Assembly (NCBI GenBank): GCA_950295325.1
Contig: OX485807.1
Span: 15,279,001 to 15,343,000, forward strand
DNA length: 64,000 bases
Direction: 5' to 3'
Source of the DNA: Polytrichum commune
Taxonomy: Eukaryota > Streptophyta > Polytrichopsida > Polytrichales > Polytrichaceae
Positions 48,183 to 59,618 of the stretch are shown in pieces. The position numbers were made by a program, and so were the translations under genes. Within the stretch, counting starts at the first letter, position 1, and every line of letters begins with the position of its first letter. The notes below the pieces were generated by a model, which saw nothing but the letters and a program-made list of their open reading frames with translations, was not told the origin of the DNA and did not search any database.

Positions 48183-48840
48183 TGTTAAGGTACATGAGTC
48201 TAAAATAGTTATTGTTTCCAACTAGCCCACTTCTCCCAATATATGAAAAACATGCAAGTAGGTAGTATGAGATGGTTACCAATTCCAAATAAAGCTTGTA
48301 CCCATTTCCCACCATTACAACATGCAACATCAGGGTGTTGCATGTGGGCCTAGAGCCAGGAACTTTAGGCATTTCAAGAGAATACAAACCCACTTATGTG
48401 GGGCGTACCTCCATAACTATATATGGGGCATGGCGCGTGGGGCCATGTGTACAAGCTATGCATGTCAAGATCGGGGCACTATGAATAGGAGAAATAGCAT
48501 GACACATGATATCATCGATGTGTCAGAGCGGAGCATAGGACCCAACCTCACATAGAAAAGGGAGTTTAAACCCTGCCATCACAAGGAATGTTATGTCATA
48601 TTTTTCCGGAGCTTATTTGAACATCTTATTCATTACTAAAGTGAACATTTTTCATGGTCACTAAATGGTCATATAGGTTGCCCCCCCCCCTATGGTTGTT
48701 ATTTTATTTTGAGCACATATTCCAATCTCCTTTAAAAACATGTCTTTTTGGAGCCAGACCAAGCCATATAAGTGTCCTAATAAGAAAAGTAACCGAATAA
48801 GGGATGTCTACCTTAGTAGGCGTTTACCAATGTTGAGCCG
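48183..48840 (+). repeat. Longer copy of the repeat at 26055-26402
   Basis: Start and end match the shorter copy. About 300 bp between 48270 and 48570 have no counterpart there, so this copy has an insertion or the other a deletion. A C run lies at 48679-48690. Confidence 0.65.
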
Positions 48841-48965
48841 GTATGTAAGTGAGTGCATGGGTGTGAATAATGAATATTGGTATGAAAGAACCTACCTGTG
48901 GGTATGAAAAGACAATAGCAGATAGCCAAATGAATTTCTAGTTATTGATTACAATTAATATTGTA

Positions 48966-49327
48966 TTTAGTGTCATATGGTATTCTAAGTCACTATGGTA
49001 ACCTTTTTGAGGACACTTCTCATGAATAAGTTCATAAATATTGTCATCCCAATTGATTTTTAGTTCATTTTGCATCAAGTACATTCCGCATCCTAATATT
49101 TATGTAATGAAATATTGTCATGGATGATTGAAATTTGGATGACAACTCACTTAGTAACTGATAGTAATTGGAACATTGTAAATCTACAATGCCTACATTT
49201 TTTTTTACAACAAATGACAAAGAATGTTAGGTTTACATTCAGTGTCGGTGATACTACACATACGGTTTACAATTAGTATTGAGAAAGACAAATAAAATTG
49301 GCGACACTAAAGACAACATTTAGTGTA
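48966..49327 (+). mobile_element. ~346-bp MITE, copy 4
   Basis: Inner ends are TTTAGTGTCA (48966-48975) and CGACACTAAA (49302-49311). The right terminus continues to ATTTAGTGTAG. The interior matches copies 1-3 in the same order. Confidence 0.75.
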
Positions 49328-50445
49328 GTCAACATACTCAATGTCAACCCTTGAGCTATGTACTTGCAATGAGACAGATTTAGGTAGGAGTCGGAATTTA
49401 TTGCCTCTACTTTAAGGTATGTGGGTGCTATTGGGTTTGTTTATCATGTTCTATGGCTTCTACCAGTTAGATTTACACAACAAAAACTCATGTTGCATTA
49501 GCAAATCTATAATGAAACCTATGCAATAATCGAAATCAAACCTCCCCTGATTCAATTACGGTTGTCAGAAATGCATATTTGTTGATTTTTTAACTCCACA
49601 CATACATCCTTCCAATTGTGTTCATTATTGAATGTAGAGTAGTTATTAATATTTGAAGACGTAGTCCAATATCTTCTAAATTTCTGTCTTTACGATGATC
49701 ACTGAACCACATACCAATCAAATAAAGGGATCCCGTTTGGAAAATGAGCCACTTAAGGACACCAAAAATATGCATGTTACAATGAGATTGGCCTATGTGC
49801 TCAGAAGTTTTATTAATTGACGCAGTTGAGAGGGCCTATGTGATCACTTAAAGAAAAAGAGAATCTTGAATTTCACTCATAAGTTTTGCATCTCATCTCT
49901 GATCCAAAGACTTCAAATGACAATCTTCATGATTTGCAATTGCTAACTGAAGGAAATAATTCCTGAGCTGACCCACAGGCCAAAATGTCTGTGGACTTGG
50001 AAGTGCCCACACAACAGGGCTGCATACCTTAATGCTAGAGAAGATTTAGCATTCAGTAGTCAATTCTAATGATAACAATTAATATCCTAAGAAATATATA
50101 TATCTTCTTACAAAAGATGCCAAACTCTTCCAAGACACCTTGCAAAAGGCTCCAGATGTGTTTCACCAGCTAGAGCCTTCAAGACCTAACATAAATATTA
50201 ATCTGTATGGCTACCCAGGCCATCGTGTTCCAGTAAAGTGATGAGAAAACCTACACCCAAAATGATCTTCCATAACCAGCACCTTTCAGACCTCCACAAA
50301 AAGACAACTCGGAGTTATATAATACAGCTCTCAAGGCTACTGGAACTCAACTGGAAAATAGACAGAAGATTTGTTCTCATCCCAACCACCATCTGGTAAT
50401 GATCAAATGACAATGTGTGAGCATAACAGGTTTCAAGCAAGAAAA
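49328..50445. other. Spacer and 3' side of the mannosidase gene
   Basis: No gene is recognised. The right part, adjoining 50446, would be the mannosidase 3' UTR on the minus strand. Confidence 0.45.
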
Positions 50446-53400
50446 TCAATTTTCGGTGGTTGCATGCCCCCTCCCCTTCCACCGGGGCCGCTGTTGTATC
50501 CGTGCTGATGTGGCATCTTGATGTTTTGTTATTTCTGTGCTAACATGGCCCTCAACAGGGTCTTCAAGACTGATGGGCTCATTCATACGCGCTTTTATAC
50601 GAAGTGGATGCGCCTCCGTGTTGAACACCCATTCGTTGAGTGGTATGACCGTCGACGGTGAAAAGAGAAGGTAAAGATACTTGAGCGTCTCAGCTAGGAA
50701 GAAAGTCTGCATCTTGTTGTCCTTCGCACCAGAATTGACCTGCACACATAATTTTTGTAGCATATGTATTTGTAAGGGGCACTTTACAGTAGAGCTTGAG
50801 AGCCCTTGGCAATTGAAATCTAAAATCTCTCATTGGTGGAGAATGCGGAGACTGTCTCGCAGACCTAAGCAACCAAGGAAGTTTGAATGGATGACTAACC
50901 TACATGGAGTCCTACATGGCATGCAATGAATAAATATTTCATGGTCTACAAGATTTTATGTCAAGCCGACTTCAAAGAGGTGGGTCAAACACAAAACTGC
51001 GAGACCATGACAATTCAAAATTTCACAATCATTGGCCCATGTAAATAGGGTGGTAATGAAATAGCATTATGTCTTTGTACTAAACTTGAACACCCGTGAA
51101 CACACAAATTTCCATTCCAATTTCCATGGTACGTCCTTTGGATGAGTTTCAAGGGCCCTTGCAAGTTCATGTTAAAAACCCTTGGTCATGATGGAAAGTA
51201 GCCCGAAGGTTTGTTCAAATTGCACGTATAAACTATGTGCTTCTTGAGACATTATGTCCAACTCTCAACTTTTATTCTGTAAATGCATTATGCCCCTGAC
51301 ACTTAACAATCGCCATAATAACTGCTAAACAATGCCCAGCAATTTAACTGCAGTAATTATCAAATTTCATTGGGTGTTTAACATGTATGTCAACTACCTG
51401 CACAAGATCACCACAGCAGCTGTAAAGATTGAGAAATTGCTTACATCTCTTAAGCCAACATAGCCAGAGGGGATGCGGGATTGTGTCTCAAAGGCTTGGA
51501 AAATGTCCCAACCCCAGTCCCGATACTTTTGCTTTCCAGTCTTGCGCCACAAATACATGAAAGACTCGATGGTCTCGGGCCTCAATATGTTGTACGATGT
51601 CCCAACTTCCATGCCCTGCAGATCTCCCTCCACGTTAACATAATTTTTTATATTCAACAAGAATCAACTGTCTAATGTGTATTTTGTGTGCAGTTTTATC
51701 AAATCAAGAACACCAGCTCCATTGGGAAATCGTCAGGAATTTTTAGGCAGATCCTGAGATTAGAAATTAGATTTCCAGAGAACTTGCTGAGCTGCACTTA
51801 CAATACCCCTATTAGCTTTCTGTCATGCACAGTAGACTCTAATTTTGTGATACTGTACGTCCACGTCTGAATGGGCAAGTCTCTGCCTAAAGTCAAATGA
51901 CATGTCATCTTTTAGTCCCAACCAATTACATAATTACATGTGGCACACTTTTGGTTAAAAAGTAATCAATCTGGCCTGCGAATAGGGATAGTTTATCATA
52001 TAATTTGATCCTGACAGGTGCCTTACAACAAAAGTAAGAGCCATTGGATCTCAATGCTGTCAGGCAGAATGGAATTCAAAGTGGGTTTTAGAGCACAAAG
52101 CGAGTAAGCTTACCCCAGGGAAGAAATTGTAGTTCTCCCCCGCCAACTTCGTTGGGGTTGACATGTACATGTTGTAACATGTCCTGGCAAGCTGCACACC
52201 AGAAAATCAAGTTCATCAAACCTAAGACGGATAAGTCATCTTGGCGATTTCTCATAGACACAAAACTGCATGTAATTTTAAACATCCTGCTGCAATGAAC
52301 AAAATTTGGTATGGGACCAGTTGAACCTACACAATCATTTCAGCAGCTTTCAAACTACACTAAATAGTCCTATTAGTGTGAGCCACAGTAATTCTCTAAA
52401 ACCCACACTAATTTTCAATCCACACCAAATCTCTAGTTTAAACTTAGTGTGGGCCACATTAATTGTTTATCTAGGAAATTGACGTGGGTGACTACTTCAT
52501 TTTAAGCTACTTTTGAGCTTGAACTTATACTTAAGGTGTTGGTCGAAAATCTCCAGGAAGACTCGGGAGAACCCGGGGTCTTGGGGCCATATTAATTACT
52601 TCCTCATTGATGTTCCACCCACACTAATAGAACTATTTAGCATACTGATGCAGTACGATTCATGATTGCACAGAAGGGTAATTTTGGGACTAAAGACTCA
52701 AGTGTTTACCTCTTCAGCAAGATCAAGGTATTCCTTAGCTTTTTCAGGTGATGCTCCTTCAGTGCCAAGTGTCAGCATCCCTGGCGCAAAGCACGCCAAC
52801 TCATCCATCTGCACCACCAAGACCTTATAAAGCTATAGCAGAAAGCAAGATATAGCAATGTCTTCTAAATTCAATTTTTGAGTTATTATCTCTTATGAAG
52901 TAAACAGACATGTGATTTTATACTCAGCTCATATTAAGTTGTGCATTCATCACCTTGTAAGGTATCATGCATTTATCCTTAAGGGTCTAATAGGCCCATT
53001 CTGGGCCTCAAGATGTCATAGAGGAGTTTGAGGATATTTATTGATTTTTTTTGCAAAAAGTGTCAAAAGTGACCATATCTAGACTTATCCCATTTATCAT
53101 CTACATTTTTTCAATCAGAGCATAGACATATGTAAACTGAAGCATAAGGAGATCTGAGCTTGTATAAATGACCTAGATTCACATACACACAACATATAAC
53201 TAATCACAGTTATCACATAGAACTTATTTACACTTCTCTTCTTCTTAAAGGTTGTGCTAAATATGGTTTCAATATCATAGACCAAATAAAAATATAATTG
53301 AATCTTACCTTGCTCTGTAAACTGCTCTGACCAGATCGTTCTGCAAGGTAAGTGTATGATGTCGGATTTGTTGTTTTCATCACCAGACCCTTCATGCCTT

Positions 53401-56400
53401 CCATTGATTGCTCCCACATTTCTCTGTACAAACAAGATATTAATTAGCTTACATTGCCCACCAAACATTGGTAGACATGGTAGAACAACACCCAGAAAGA
53501 CCTGCTACATTATTTATTACTACTCCTTTCAGCTCACATATTTAGTGTCATTTCAGTCTATTGAGGTAAAAATCCACAAGAACTCCCACCTTAGGAATAC
53601 CATAGATCTCACTCAAGAAAATTTTCATTGTTCTAAAACAGATAATTTTGCATAGTTATGAGCTTATGACCGGGAGATTGTGAAGAGCCTGTATAACATA
53701 CCTGTAGTGCTTCACAACCTCTGTCTTGTTTCCTTGAATCCACACTTTTAAGAGATATTCGTAAAAACTGGCAGATATAAATCACAGGCAATCCATTAGC
53801 ATCAAGAATTTGGTGCTCCACCCAGATATTAGAGAAGGCACAGTAAACTGTTTCCTTGCAGAATTCATTTCATATACCAAATTACCTGTCTCCCATCGCT
53901 CCAAACGAGACTTTGGCATAACCCGGCTGGCCTGAATCAGGGCTAATGTAAATGGGCAGAAGTCCATCACTGGGAAACACCTTCCGCAGCTGCTTGATGA
54001 CCTTCTCCACCTGCATAGACAAAATGCTTGATAAATATTCTTGAACCAATGAGGTCCACTTATATCCTTATAAAACCCATACTCTTCTATGCAAGCATTG
54101 CATGCAGAAGAGAAAGTCACTGATGACTACATAAAACTAGAGGCTGAACGAGCCATGGAGTAGAAACCAGGCACACAGGCACCTCAAAAAGGAAAATGCC
54201 ATAGTGATCCTAGTAACTGGTATGGAAGAAAAGGGTTTAGGAGGACACAAAATAATAATCTACCTTTTCCTTGTATTTTGGAATGCCTGTTCGCTGTGAT
54301 AAGGCAATGAACTCCACCTGCTCGGTCCCTAAATCAGCAAGTACACTTGCGCCCTGACAGGCAGAAATATGAAAATTTATGAGCTTCTTACACAAGCGAT
54401 CATCAGCATAGAGATGAACTTTATCATCACATTCAAACATCTGGAAAACATGTCGGCTAATCAAAAATTTCATCTTTTAAATAATGTATTGATGCCTCAG
54501 CAAGTTGGAGGGAGATATAGAGGGTGAGGAAAACAAACCACACTTTCAAACTCACAGATAATGCAAAGAGATAAACAATGAATGTAAACACATCCATGCG
54601 CACTAATATTTTCCAACTCTTTAGAGTAACCTCACAAACTTGAGAATCCTAGAACCAAAACACCAGCTGGAAAAGAGTAGATGGGTCTATTTAAATAGAA
54701 CTCATTCCACGAAAAACATAGCAAATCCTTAAACTTTAAATGAGTTGCTCTAACGAAGATCTTAGAAATGTTAGTCAAAATGGACTGCAATCAAGACCTT
54801 AGCTCAACAATGTGAAATGTTGCCTTATTTTGATTACCTTTAAGGTGATGAAGCCAATCATTTGTACCACTACAATATGACTTGTGTTGAGATATGAGCA
54901 TCTTGTTAGATCAAATTCACCACATGGTTAATCTAGGTACTTTGGGGGATTAAAAAAATTCAAAATAAAATAAAATCATACATACCCCAGTCCAACCCGG
55001 ATTGCTGGCATGTCCAGTTGCCAAGTTGATAGTGGTGTAAGGGATGCCTGTAGGGGTTTCCCATGCAGGTAGTAATCGGTCTGCTATCTCCTGCGCCTTT
55101 TTCAAAAACATCGGCTCGCCAGTAAGGTCAAATGAACTCAGCAGCCCTCCCAACACTCTGAAGAAAACCAAAAAAAATTTAAGTGAGAATTGCAATATAT
55201 CGCATCATAAACCTTAGAAAATCATGAACCTCGTAGGAATCTCAAATGCATTAGAGTGCACAGGATGATGGTCATTATTTGCTAAATTTTCAGCCAAAGA
55301 CAAAAACTTGCCAAACTTATTATTGTGATTCCTCTAGGCAGTACAATTCTTGTCACTATCCATATACTAGAGTAATCTTTTAACTCAACATGACTTTCGG
55401 TCAGGAGGCAGTTGTTTTGCATACAATACCTTCCATGTTCCGTAAGTTTGCAGTGCATTCTTGGAGGTAGTGTGGAGGTTTGAACGCAGAACATTCTATA
55501 TTGGTTCAATTAGGGTCAAACATATTTTGGCATGCCAAGAGGTATTCAAATGTGTTTGACCCTCAATAAACCAAAATGGGTTCCTCTTTATTCAAATTCA
55601 AACACCACCTCCAAGCATGGACGACAACTGGAAATAAATTATTCATATTGTGTATGCTAAACAACAAATCAAAATCATTGGGAACCAACTCCTGATGAAA
55701 ATTCGCATTGAGTTCAAGGATAACACTACAAGGGCTAAATTCGAAGGACATCATTTGCTGTGGCTGGTAGGAATACCAGAAGTAAAATAAGTGCATGACA
55801 AAGTGCAGAGGGAAGGACATCCAACAGTAGTCTCAAACCATAACCAACTTTAAGCAAGAAATTTAAAATCGATGTAGCCATTCTGAGCAATTGCAAATTG
55901 AAGGTTACCTGATAGTAGTCTCAAACACACTTGCCTCATAATCCTTGTTGAAGTCCAGGTGCTCTGCAACCCAGCTACAAGCAAAACCATCACATAGTTG
56001 ATGAGCTTACAACAAAGTCAGGCACAACTGAAGAGTTAGTGTAGCTTTTGCGAGTTAGTATTTTGACAGAGGTGCACTCAATATCATCAAATACACATAC
56101 TGCTCAAGGAGTTAAGGCAAGACCACTCACTCTCGTGCTTTCTGAAATTCTTTCTTGAAACCCATAATGTACAGGGTGTCCAATGAGTCAATAATGGTTG
56201 CCCCCAGTCCTGCGAACTGGTTGGCTCCTGACTTTGATTGCGGCTATAACACAGAACAAAAGAATACACACCAAATTGTTAATATAGCACAAATAATGAC
56301 ATAGAAAGATACACACATAATTTGAACAACCCGTTTACCATGCTATCGTAGTCATCTTGTTGAAGTTCCATTCAAAAACTGTTGATTGGCCACATTAAGT

Positions 56401-58017
56401 TGACAACATGACCACCATAATACAATCAGCATATGTGCAAACTCATTGTCCCACCAGCATTCACACTGCACCAAAAAAAGGAGGAATTGTCAACTGTAAT
56501 AACTACCTCAAGTTCATCATAGCCCCAGGCATACGTTTCATAGCAAGTCCAAGCATGGAGCATGGCACTTTTCACTTTCTCCCGCCTCTCAACTGTGACT
56601 GGATCCTCGTCATCAACTTGCATGGCTGCTTTATTTTTCTTCTTGTCAGGAAGGATACGATTGAAAAATGCGGTTGTTTCGCTCGCAAACTTGTCCTTGT
56701 AACCCAGTTTCCCTTTCCTGGCGTTGCGGCCCTTGTCCTCCTCCCGTACTTCCAAGTCTTTTGGTATCACCTCACCATTCTCCTTAAACACATTTGATAG
56801 CTTTTCAATCTGCATCAAAAAGAAACACTGAAGAAAACAACACTGAAAGAAAGACTCCCAAGTCAACAGTGCAGAGCAACTCCTAATTCTGGTCACTGGA
56901 GAAATGATTCTCACAATAATCAGTTCTCTGGATATTTTGGAGGGGCAAGACTGCATGCTCAGTCCACCCACAAAGCCCATATGTTTTCCAAATCCTCAAT
57001 AAGAGAGGCAACACTCTAAACCCCTTCCCACCCCCACGAAAGTAGGACTTTAGAGGGCTGTCTCTCTCTCAGTAATCGGTGGGCAATGAATATTTATGGT
57101 ATACATGGATTCTATGTGTAATGAGCATGCAGCATTGCCCCAAAATGCTTTAAAAATCAATTATTGAGAAAATCATTTCACAGTGACTGTAGAAGTTGCT
57201 CTTAGTTCCAACACTCTTGTTAACAAAGAATTCGACTGCCTTATTCAGAAGCATGACACCAGTAAGACATAATCGACTTGGAGGAAGAAGCACTTGGTTA
57301 CTGGGAATTTGCTTCAGAACTATTAGGCATGGCTTACGTACCTTGTGCTGAAGTTTATTATTGTCTTTGGTGAGCTTTCCAACCTTATACTGCATTTTCC
57401 AACGAACAAGATTATCACCGAGCTAGTGGATAAATGGTTATAAACACATGATGATCTGGTGCAATTGTCAAATACCTCACAGCCATCACCACAAAAGGGA
57501 AACACAGTAACTTCTACGTAGATATTACACACTGAAACAACTTGCAAATGTAGCATCATCGATCTACGAACAAGTGAACAGAAAAAAGATGAGCTCTGAG
57601 CCTGAGATGGTGAGCCAAAGATGATGGTCCAACATGAGTTGCCATTCGGCGTGGGTGTAAACCACGGATTTCTTCCTGGTTTCATTCAATCCCATTATAG
57701 TGCTTTACTCCAAACATGCCAATAATCTCTGGAAATGTACCACCGAGTCACATGACTCTCTGTCTGCCGGCATTCTTCGTCACTCACTTTGAAAAACACA
57801 GTGAAAAAGAGCAACCATGCATTTTGTATGCTATTTTAAAGTTTTGGGGTACTGCAAAACATACCTCGTGGTGTAAGACAAGGTTATGGCGGTCCCATAG
57901 GAGGTATGTAGTGCACACGAAAAAGGCAAAGAGCACGAGGAGACGGCGGGGTCGTCGCAGATAATACGAAGGGTGCAAAATTCGGGGCAAAGTTGGTGAC
58001 GCTCTCGGCCTTGCCAT
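50446..58017 (-). CDS. MNS1: Class I alpha-1,2-mannosidase (GH47), MNS1/MNS2 type
   Basis: Fourteen minus-strand exons: 57865-58017, 57342-57422, 56507-56809, 56131-56243, 55909-55974, 54986-55157, 54264-54353, 53886-54010, 53702-53767, 53309-53423, 52710-52808, 52114-52191, 51445-51615 and 50446-50739. All phases agree; 641 aa. It is a Golgi type II membrane enzyme that trims alpha-1,2-linked mannose from Man8 N-glycans to Man5. The short cytosolic tail ends in YYLRRPRR, the membrane anchor is residues 26-41, a charged stem follows, and GH47 begins near residue 149. Expected active-site acids are visible: Glu 235 (FETTIR), Asp 367 (DSFYEY) and Glu 501 (LRPE). The calcium-binding Thr 585 lies in NTEAHPL. 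It matches Arabidopsis MNS1/2 better than MNS3. It is about 80 residues longer, with a lysine-rich stem insertion (about residues 95-140) and a C-terminal extension after residue 590. Confidence 0.94.
50820..51200 (+). repeat. Dispersed TTCACACTAC-type repeat, copy 4 (mannosidase intron)
   Basis: It lies in the last intron of the mannosidase gene. CTACATGGAGTCCTACATGG, GCGAGACCATG and CCATGGTACGTCCTTTGGAT match the copies at 28.4 and 45.9 kb. Confidence 0.65.
52360..52640. mobile_element. 281-bp MITE with 21-bp terminal inverted repeats
   Basis: The left end CTAAATAGTCCTATTAGTGTG and the right end, on the other strand, CTAAATAGTTCTATTAGTGTG differ at one base. Inside, AGTGTGAGCCACAGTAATT and AGTGTGGGCCACATTAATT are related. 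It sits in the mannosidase intron between exons 52114-52191 and 52710-52808. Target duplication is not clear. Non-coding. Confidence 0.8.
55380..55735 (+). mobile_element. Palindromic MITE, mannosidase intron copy
   Basis: Left arm TGGAGGTAGTGTGGAGGTTT...TTTTGGCATGCC and right arm GGGTTCCTCTTTATTCAAAT...CACCACCTCCAAGCATGG fold together. Flanking parts (GGTCAGGAGGCAGTTGTTTT left, ACCAACTCCTGATG right) also pair, so the full element is about 350 bp. Same orientation as the FEY copy. Confidence 0.85.
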
Positions 58018-59618
58018 TTTGGAGGCTCAAATTTCACGCACTTCAAATTTCACCGATTCGGAAGATCCTAACAGCCATAGACTGAACGATGGGCGCCAAA
58101 ATAATAACAACACAATGGGCGCCAAAATTTCCCAAACTTCTCTCCTGGCAACTGAAACTTAGGTTTCTTAAGATGCTCCACAAATCGATCCCACAAACCC
58201 AAAATCCTTCTTTTACCTTGAAAAATGAATGACCTAAATCACAAAATCGCATACCCTGATCTGCAGGTTTCAATGTGCCGATGATTCCCAAATTTCTTAA
58301 GGTTGGTTTTTTGAAAGCTATAAGTTAGTACCGACACACACAAAACAAACACCCCACGTTCAAGTTTCAATCACAGATCGACGACCCAAAACCCATGCCC
58401 ACACCCCAACATCATCAAAACATCTATGCACAAACACCCATTAGTACAATCAGGGGTGTGCAAACATAATCGGAAATGTCTGTACTCTTCTCCCTGTGGT
58501 AATATGGTCAACTTTGGATGCAGTAAATTCAACCTACACGTACCTTATAGAGGTAAGTATAGTGTATGTGACGACTCTGTGATACCCTACTACTCTATTG
58601 GGATTTTTGCTAAGTAAAGTTAGCCCTTAGGTCCCTAAGCAATGACGTCAACCATGACCGAAGTGCGCCTCGAGGAGTCTGAGTCAGTTTCGATGTTGTT
58701 GTTGTCTCGAAAACACAGAAATTTTGTGGGTTAACCTTCTGAGTAACCTACTGACATGCGTTGAACTCCGAAAAGTGAGATATTTGTCGAAGATGGGGAA
58801 GCTCCCTTGCCTTGCCTGCTGAAGGACTTAGGGGATGATGGTTTGACAAATTTGCCTCCACTGCAATTCTGGCAACAGTTAAAGGGAAAATAAATATATT
58901 ATAATAAGTCTCATGTCTGTAAATGATGTTATATTATGATAGTCTAGCAGTAGTACTACTGTAGTACTACAGTCACGGTGGTCTAAGTCTAATTTCCAAA
59001 CTTCAATTATGACTACGGCCATAACACTAGAGTAATATTTTCTTTCTGGAATAGTTTGGCAGGCTGGAACCAGAGAATTAGTCCCTAATTAGTTTGATTG
59101 GCACACGATGCACCAATTTTCAATTACTTTGACTTTCAGAATTATTACTACTGTAAGTCACGCCAGGTACAATAAACGATAAACGTAAAAAGAGTAGTAA
59201 GGTAAGACTAAAAAGAGTTGGATTCTAATGTCGAAATTGTAGAGCTTATTATAGCTTACCAAAAATCCTAACGCCAAGGAATTTTAATGCAGAGCCACTA
59301 TGAATGAGCATGTATTCCGGAGTTCGAAACGTTAGTTTGATGGTGATAAACTGAAAGCCACATTCTCATGAGTGATTTCCTGAACAAAAAGTTGGGTACA
59401 GGGTCTTGATGATTCTTGAACCACTTTAAACTTAACTTATGTCGCTCCTGTCAACAACCGTCACAACTTAGTTCAGACACCACCACTTGATTGCAAAATG
59501 CACCAATTTCTACCCAAAAAGCAAGGACTCTCAATTTGTAGGTATGTGACATTGCTTATGTGCTCATGTGCTTAGGGTTTTGGGTTTAAGCATTCATCGT
59601 TCGAGTCGAACTACTTCC
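58018..59618. promoter_or_regulatory. Divergent intergenic region, mannosidase and GGCT-like genes
   Basis: About 1.6 kb between the two start codons, so it must contain both promoters. A small palindromic GTAGTACTACTGTAGTACTAC lies at 58949-58970. No clear TATA box or further gene is seen; the 82-codon minus-strand frame at 58291-58043 lacks motifs. Confidence 0.5.
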
